From Melastoma dodecandrum (Eukaryota > Streptophyta > Magnoliopsida > Myrtales > Melastomataceae): a stretch of DNA of 64,000 nt. The stretch spans positions 47,101 to 111,100 of the forward strand of contig JARUPY010000078.1 in the NCBI GenBank assembly GCA_029817715.1. Direction: 5' to 3'. Shown here piece after piece: positions 58,577 through 64,000 of the stretch. Position 1 is the stretch's first letter, and each line of letters starts with the position of its first letter. The notes beneath the pieces are model-generated. The model was not told the origin of the DNA and ran no database searches. It saw nothing but the letters and a program-made list of their open reading frames with translations. Made by a program: the position numbers and the translations under genes.

Positions 58577-61408
58577 ATGATGTCAGGAGTCGCTCGCCTG
58601 TCGAGCGCTCATAGCTGGGCAAGACGACATCCTCGCCTTGCGGCCTTCTACGCCATAAACGCAGTCGTCGTCGCGCTGCTTCTACGATTTGCTATCGACC
58701 GGAGCCTGCCGCCCGGTCTTCCCTTCCTGACCTTCTTTCCTGCCGTCGTTCTCGTCACCTATTGCCTCGGTGCACGCGCCGGAATCATCTGTGCGACACT
58801 CTCAGGGTTGGTCGCCTGGTTCTTCTTCATCCCGCCCTTCGACACGTTCGTCATCAATCCGTCGATCGCGATCGCCTTGGGCTTCTATGTCTTCGTGGTC
58901 GGGCTCGAAATCGGCCTCTTCCACGCGGTGCAGAGACGCGCAGCGAAGGTCCAGGATGCCCACGCCGAGATCGCGAAGGCATCGCTGACGCTCGAGGAGC
59001 AGGTCGCGGCGCGGACGCTGGAGCTGCGCAACGCCGCCACCCTGCAGGCCGCGATCCTCGATCATGCCGGATACGCGATCGTCGCGACGCGCGAGGACGG
59101 AACGATCACGTTGTTCAATCCGGCGGCGGAGCAGATGCTCGGCTATGCCGCCTCCGAAGTGATCGGACGGGCGGACCCGTCGCTGTTCCACGAGCCCGCC
59201 GAGCTCGCCGCGCACGCGCAGCGCAGCGCATGTCGAGCGAGCTGGAACGGCCCTTCGAGCCGGGCTTCGAAGCATTGTCGGCAAACGTGCCGGATGCAGG
59301 CGCGGAGCTGCGCGAATGGACCTTCCGCACCAAGCACGGCGAGAGCGTGCCGGTCCTGGTCAACTTCAGCCGGCTCAAGGGCGAGGATGGCCGCTGCATC
59401 GGCTTCCTCAAGATCGTCGGCGACCTGCGGCAGCAGCGCCGGCACGAGGCGGAGCTGAAGGCCGCCGGCGCGGGAACCTGGAAGGTCAACATCAAGGCGG
59501 GACGCGTTTGGTGTTCGGCGGAAACGGCGCGCCAGCACGACCTGCCCGAGCAGGCGGTCGAGCTGGACATCGAGCGCGATTGGCGCCCGATCGTCCATCC
59601 GGACGACGCCGGGCGCGTTTCTCGCCGAGCTTGCGGCGGCGAACCGCCGGCGGGCGTATGTTTTCCAGCGAGTTTCGCGTGCGGCGTCGCGACGGAAGCA
59701 TTCGCTGGATCACGGCGCTGGGCGAAGTCGAGCGAGATGGGAAGGGAGAGCCGGTGGCCGTGGTCGGCCTGAGCCTCGACACGACCGCCCGCAAGAAAAG
59801 CCGAGCTTGCGCTGCGCGAAAGCGAGCAGCGCTACCGGATGCTCGCCGAGAACACGGTCGACATGATCGTGCAGACCGACTTGCAGTCCCTGCGCCGCTA
59901 TGTGTCGCCGGGGTGCCGCCGGGTCCTCGGCTACGAGCCGGAGGAGCTCGTCGCGCACGATGCGCAGGAGATCGTGCAACCGGAAGATCTGCCGGCAGTC
60001 GAAGCGCTCGTCGCGGATCTCGTCGCTGGGCGCCGGACGCGAGCCGTTCTCGAGCAGCGCTATCGTCGCAAGGACGGCAGCTTCATCTGGGTCGAGGTGA
60101 GCTACGGGGTGGTCGTCGACTCGCATGGCGCGCCGGCCCGCCCTGATGCTCAGCGCACGCGATGTTACCGAGCGGCGCGCGCAGGCCGAGGCCCTCGAAC
60201 GCGCCATGCGCGAGGCCGAGCGGGCGAGCCGAGCGAAGACGGACTTCCTCGCGACGATGAGCCACGAGATCCGCACGCCGCTCAATGCGATCATCGGGTT
60301 TAACGGACCTGATGGTCGCCTCGGGGCGCCTCGATCCTGAGATGCAGAGGCGCGCGCAGCTCGTCCGCACCTCGGGCGCCGCGTCTGCTGACGATCCTCA
60401 ACGACATCCTCGATCTCTCCAAGATCGAAGCCGGCGCGCTCGATCTCGTGTGCGAACCGTTCGCGCCGGCGGCGCTCGCCGAGGGCTGTCTCGAGATCAT
60501 CCGCGAGCTTGCCGAATCCAAAGGCCTCGCCGTTTCGGTGACGATAGACCCGCGCCTGCCGGCGGCCGTGCTGGGGGACCAAGCACGCCTGCGCCAAGTC
60601 TTGCTCAATCTCTTGAACAATGCGGTCAAGTTCACGCCGGTCGGCAGCGTTACGCTCGCCGCGGCCTACGACGGGGCAGATCCTCGCGAGCGCATCCGCT
60701 TCTCCGTCGCCGATACCGGCGTCGGCATTCCTGTCGATGCTCACGACCGCCTCTTTCGAACGGTTCTTCCAGGTTCGACGATCCCCTCCGTCGTGATTTC
60801 GGAGGCACCGGGCTCGGCCTGGCGATCTGCAAGCGGCTGGTCGAAGGCAATGGGGGGCGAAAATCCGGGTCGCCTCCGAGGTCGGCCGTGGATCGACGTT
60901 CACCGTCAGCGTTGCGCTGCCGCGCGCAAGCCTTCCGGCCCTGTTGGCGCCGGCTGATCGCAGCGTGCGCGAGGGCCGGCCCGGACGCCTGCTGCTCGTC
61001 GAGGACGTCGACGTCAACCAGGAATTGGCGAAGGCCATCCTCGAGACGGCAGGGCACGAGGTCGATGTCGTCGGCGACGGCGCCGCCGCTGTCGAGGCCG
61101 TCGCGCGGACCCGGTACGACCTCGTCTTGATGGACGTGCACATGCCGGGCATGGACGGACTGACGGCGAACACGGCTGATCCGGGGCTCGGATGGCCCTG
61201 AGGCCAGCATCCCGATCGTCGCTTTGACAGCCAACGTTTTCTGCCGGAACAGCTCGATCGGCTGCGAGAGGCCGGGCTCGACGGCCACATCGGCAAGCCC
61301 TTCGACTACAGGGAGCTCTGCGCGATTGTCGACGGCTGGCTTTCCGGCGACCGGCAGCGCGCCGAGGTGTTTCAGCCCCGGGCCAACCGAAGTCTTCTCA
61401 CGACCTAG
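58577..61408 (+). pseudogene. hybrid sensor histidine kinase with many frameshifts
   Basis: Coding capacity for one hybrid kinase is spread over several frames. In order: DUF4118-type TM region (FLTFFPAVVLVTYCLGARAG), PAS (ILDHAGYAIVATREDG, EQMLGYAASEVIG), two further PAS/PAC parts (SEFRVRRRDGSIRWITALGE; YVSPGCRRVLGYEPEELVAH), HisKA ([20 protein letters not shown]), HATPase (LLNLLNNAVKFTPVGSVTLA and DTGVGIP), and a receiver (LLLVEDVDVNQE, LVLMDVHMPGMDG) to the stop at 61408. Frame changes occur near 59220, 59620, 59795, 60130, 60300, 60380, 60755-60830 and 61165. The protein parts themselves are well conserved. This is either a decayed gene or a gene with many sequencing indels; the second seems likelier. 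Confidence 0.85.
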
Positions 61409-61546
61409 GTCAAGGCAAGCCTCGGCCTAAGCCGATTGGCCTATGTCTATACAATATAGATTAGGACTTATGGCGGCGATAATCCTTTGTAAACGCCGCA
61501 TGACTTGAATGCGTCGTAGTCGAGTAGGCGTTTCAAGAGTTTGTAA

Positions 61547-62346
61547 ATGCGTTTTTATCCCACTCGCCGCGGCGATCTGCCTGGCGCAGCCCGCACTGGC
61601 GGCGGACTGGTACACCGGCGCACGGCCGACGCAGCCGGCCAACGACTGATCGTCTCCGTCGATGCGTCGGCGGATGTCACCTCGCAAGGCTCGAGCTTCG
61701 CCGACGTGCAGGTCACGGGGGCGCCCGCCGGCGCGCTCGACCAGAGCGGTGTGCGCTTGCGCGGTCCGAGGGGGCTCGGCGGCCGTATACAGCTACTACT
61801 CGACGACCCGACGACTCCGGCCACCATCGACGGCACGCAGCTCTCCGGCGCCTTCCTTGCCGGCTACCAGTGGGTGTCGCCGTCGCTCGCCGTCTTCCGC
61901 CTATCTGGGCGCGGACATCCGCGACAACACATTGTCGCGCGTCGTCGACCCCGGCAAACACCCGGTTCCGTCGGAACCATCCGTCGGCGGCGCGGCGGGC
62001 GCACCAGTTTCGAGCTCTTCGCGACGCCGACCAGCGCCGAAAACGATGGTCGAATCGTCGCCGCGTCCTAATGAGACCAACCGCGACCGCCTATACTTTC
62101 GTGCGGCTGCGAGGACTGGGGGCTACCTGGTTGTGGCGCCCGGCCATCTATGTCGGGCCCGAGGGTCCCTGGCTCTTCGGCGACGCTTTTTTCGCGCAAG
62201 CAAGCGACCCCTCGGTGGCGCATACTGACCGGGACTTCGCCTTGGCCCGGACCCGGCTCTCGCTTCGCGGCCGGCTACCTCTACGACCAGTGTCCCGCAA
62301 GGCGGGGGCCTACCTCGACCACTCAGCGCAAGTGTCCGACTTTTGA
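61547..62346 (+). pseudogene. bcsS: BcsS-like cellulose biosynthesis protein, multiply frameshifted
   Basis: Signal-peptide-like LAAAICLAQPALAADWYTGA appears just after the ATG at 61547 but in a shifted frame. It is followed in alternating frames by SVDASADVTSQGSSFADVQV, TIDGTQLSGAFLAGYQWVSP, YLGADIRDNTLSR, YVGPEG, FGDAFF and AAGYLYDQ, ending at the TGA at 62344-62346. These blocks are those of the BcsS family, an outer-membrane-type protein linked with bacterial cellulose synthesis. At least five small indels are needed. Identification rests on my recollection of the family; the neighbouring bcsA supports it. Confidence 0.72.
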
Positions 62347-62487
62347 GGCCCGACGTCGCATGGGCAAGGCCTCCTCCGAGCCGCGATCTGGGGCGGATCC
62401 GGCCTCCTGGCACTACCGCGATCCTGACGCAGACCCGTCGGCATCGACAGCGCAGGCTGGCGCTTCGTTCCGCGACAAGCGCGAATC

Positions 62488-64000
62488 GTGACGATGGCGA
62501 TTCGTCTGGTGGTTGGGCCGCGGACGATATGCGCGCTTGGCTGTTCTCTCTACGCGCTCGGAAGCCTCGTCCGTACAGTCCTGCTACGTCGCACGTGGCG
62601 GGTGACCTCGACCTTGGCAGTCGCCCGACCAGCCGGTGAGTTTCGCAGCTTGGGCTGCTTCTGCTCATGGCCGAGGCCTATTGCGTGCTGGATCCTGGTG
62701 ATCAGCCTCATCATCAATGCCGATCCGCATCGAGCGGACAGCCGGTTGCCGCGCGAACGATCGTAGCGACGGCGCTGCCCGACAGTCGATGATCTTCATC
62801 CCCTCCTACAACGATGGACGTATACGGATCCTCGCGGCTCGACGACCATCGCTGCGGGCAGCGGTCGAAATGGATTATCCGCCAGGAAGAAAGGCCTCAT
62901 CCGTACTGGCTGCTCGACGACGGTGGAACCTAACGGATCAGAAAGGTCGGCGCATTCGCGGACCCGCCGGCAAGGCGGAGACGGCCAGGGCGCGTCGTGC
63001 AATCGCTGCAGGCGGCGGATTCGTGTGCGAGAGCACTCACGGCTGCATAGATACCTCACCCGCGCCCGCAACGAGCACGCCAAAGCCGCCAACGGAATGA
63101 ACAGCGGCCCTCAAGGCCGCGACCGGCGAGATCGTCGTCGTTGTTCGACGCCGATCACGGCGCCGTTTCCCGCTCGTTTCCTCGCGCGAGACCATCGGAC
63201 ACTTCGCGAGGGATCCCAAGTCTCTTCCTCGTGGCAGACGCCCCACGTCTTTCTCAATCATCCGGATCCGATCGAGCGCAACCTGCCGGGACCGTTTCGC
63301 CGTGATGCCGTCCGAAAACGAGATGTTTCTACCGCCGGTCACCCAGCGCGGGCCCTCGACAAGTGTGGACGCCTCGTTTCTTTTTGAGCGGCTCCGGCCG
63401 CGCTTGCTACGCCGCGCCGCGCTGGAAACGTGACGGGCGGTTTCTCGGGCATCACCAAACACCGAGGATTGCGATACCGCCTTCGAGCTTCACGCCAAAG
63501 GCTGGCACTCGGTCTATGTCGACCAAGCCGTTGATCGCCGGCCTTCAGCCCGAGACGTTTCGAGAGCTTCATCATCGGCCAGCGCTTTCGCGCTGGTGCC
63601 TAGGGCAAGTTCCAGATCATGCTGCATTTCAAGAACCCGCTCTTCACGAAAGGTTGGAAGCCGATCCAGAAAGATCGCTTACCTCTCCAGCATGAAACTT
63701 CTGGTTCTTTCCGCTGCCGCGGATGATCTTCACCTTCGCGCCGCTGCTTCACATCTTCTTTGACGTGAAGATCTTCGTCTCCTCGATCGACGAAGCCGTC
63801 GCCTACACGGCGACCTACATGGTCGCGAACCTGATGCTGCAGAACTACCTTTACGGCCGCTTCCGCTGGCCCTTCGTGAGCGAGCTCTACGAGTTCGTGC
63901 AGGGCGCCTACCTCGCGAAGGCGATCTAGTCTGCCGGTCGTTCTCAAGCCGCGCATAAGCCGACGTTGCAACGTCCACGGCCAAATGGCCTGTCGCTCGA
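62488..64000 (+). pseudogene. bcsA: BcsA-like cellulose synthase catalytic subunit, multiply frameshifted and cut by window end
   Basis: The sequence gives an N-terminal TM part (LDP and VISLIINADPHRA), the glycosyltransferase-2 start MIFIPSYND near 62790, LTRARNEHAKA near 63057, an Asp-x-Asp region at FDADHG (63147), IERNL and MPSENEM blocks, a Q-x-x-R-W-like region near 63570-63600, then IQKIAYLSSM and the TM stretch ending FVSELYEFVQGAYLAKAI at 63927. Further homologous bases (VVLKPR) run to the window's end in another frame. The order is that of UDP-glucose-dependent cellulose synthase. At least eight indels break the frame, so it is not translatable as given. The PilZ domain should lie past the window. 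Confidence 0.82.

Overview
The window is GC-rich, gene-dense DNA, most likely from an alphaproteobacterium of the Hyphomicrobiales. I infer this from codon bias, a CioA-type cyd operon, a GSH-independent formaldehyde dehydrogenase, cyclic-nucleotide/TrxR and UBP zinc-finger neighbours, TadE/TadG pilins and the BcsS/BcsA cellulose genes. Genus cannot be fixed from the sequence alone.

Region 1, about 0.1-13.7 kb, is accessory DNA that looks like a defence island. It opens with an unrecognised three-gene set: a YejK/NdpA-like nucleoid-associated protein, a two-TM protein and a protein with a possible PD-(D/E)XK nuclease signature. An orphan gene follows, preceded by a duplicated segment that carries a 23-bp palindrome. 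The centrepiece, 5.7-11.4 kb on the minus strand, is a bacterial ubiquitin-like conjugation operon: coiled-coil Ubl, E2-like protein, JAB peptidase-E1 fusion, an APH-fold kinase-like protein, a DUF6527-like protein and an HD-domain dNTPase. The five upstream genes overlap by about 4 bp. A divergent XRE regulator plus ImmA/IrrE metallopeptidase lies at its promoter. A 7-TM-like membrane protein, a 24-codon peptide gene and a strong terminator close the region.

Region 2, about 13.9-19.0 kb, looks like a small integrated element. A 21-bp near-identical repeat resembling a tRNA T-arm/acceptor end marks both sides. It holds a tyrosine integrase broken by an in-frame stop and, on the other strand, a protein with family A DNA polymerase-like motifs and small unknown genes.

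Region 3, 19.3-46.3 kb, is ordinary chromosome. It holds cydAB-(small TM)-cydDC for a bd-type oxidase and its ABC exporter, an alpha/beta hydrolase, an MFS transporter divergent from an SDR, a fatty acid desaturase, a PhnD-like binding protein, three DJ-1/PfpI-family proteins, a TetR/DUF4267 pair, DUF302 plus a SLAC1/TehA channel, a 1231-residue hybrid kinase ending in a FixJ-like module, an ABM-like protein, a cNMP/TrxR-like reductase with a UBP zinc finger, and formaldehyde dehydrogenase. The theme is redox, carbonyl and aldehyde stress.

Region 4, 46.5-58.5 kb, has tadG-tadE-tadE pilus genes (tadG frameshifted), a uracil-DNA glycosylase-like gene, a large flavin/2Fe-2S reductase, a GST, a TetR, a methyltransferase-Rieske-YdeI-DUF2461 cluster (ydeI frameshifted), and an Hpt plus LuxR response regulator pair.

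Region 5, 58.6-64.0 kb, encodes recognisable homologues of a hybrid histidine kinase, BcsS and BcsA, but every one is broken by many small indels. Together with the single-base losses in tadG and ydeI this suggests either uncorrected sequencing indels near a contig end or a decaying locus.
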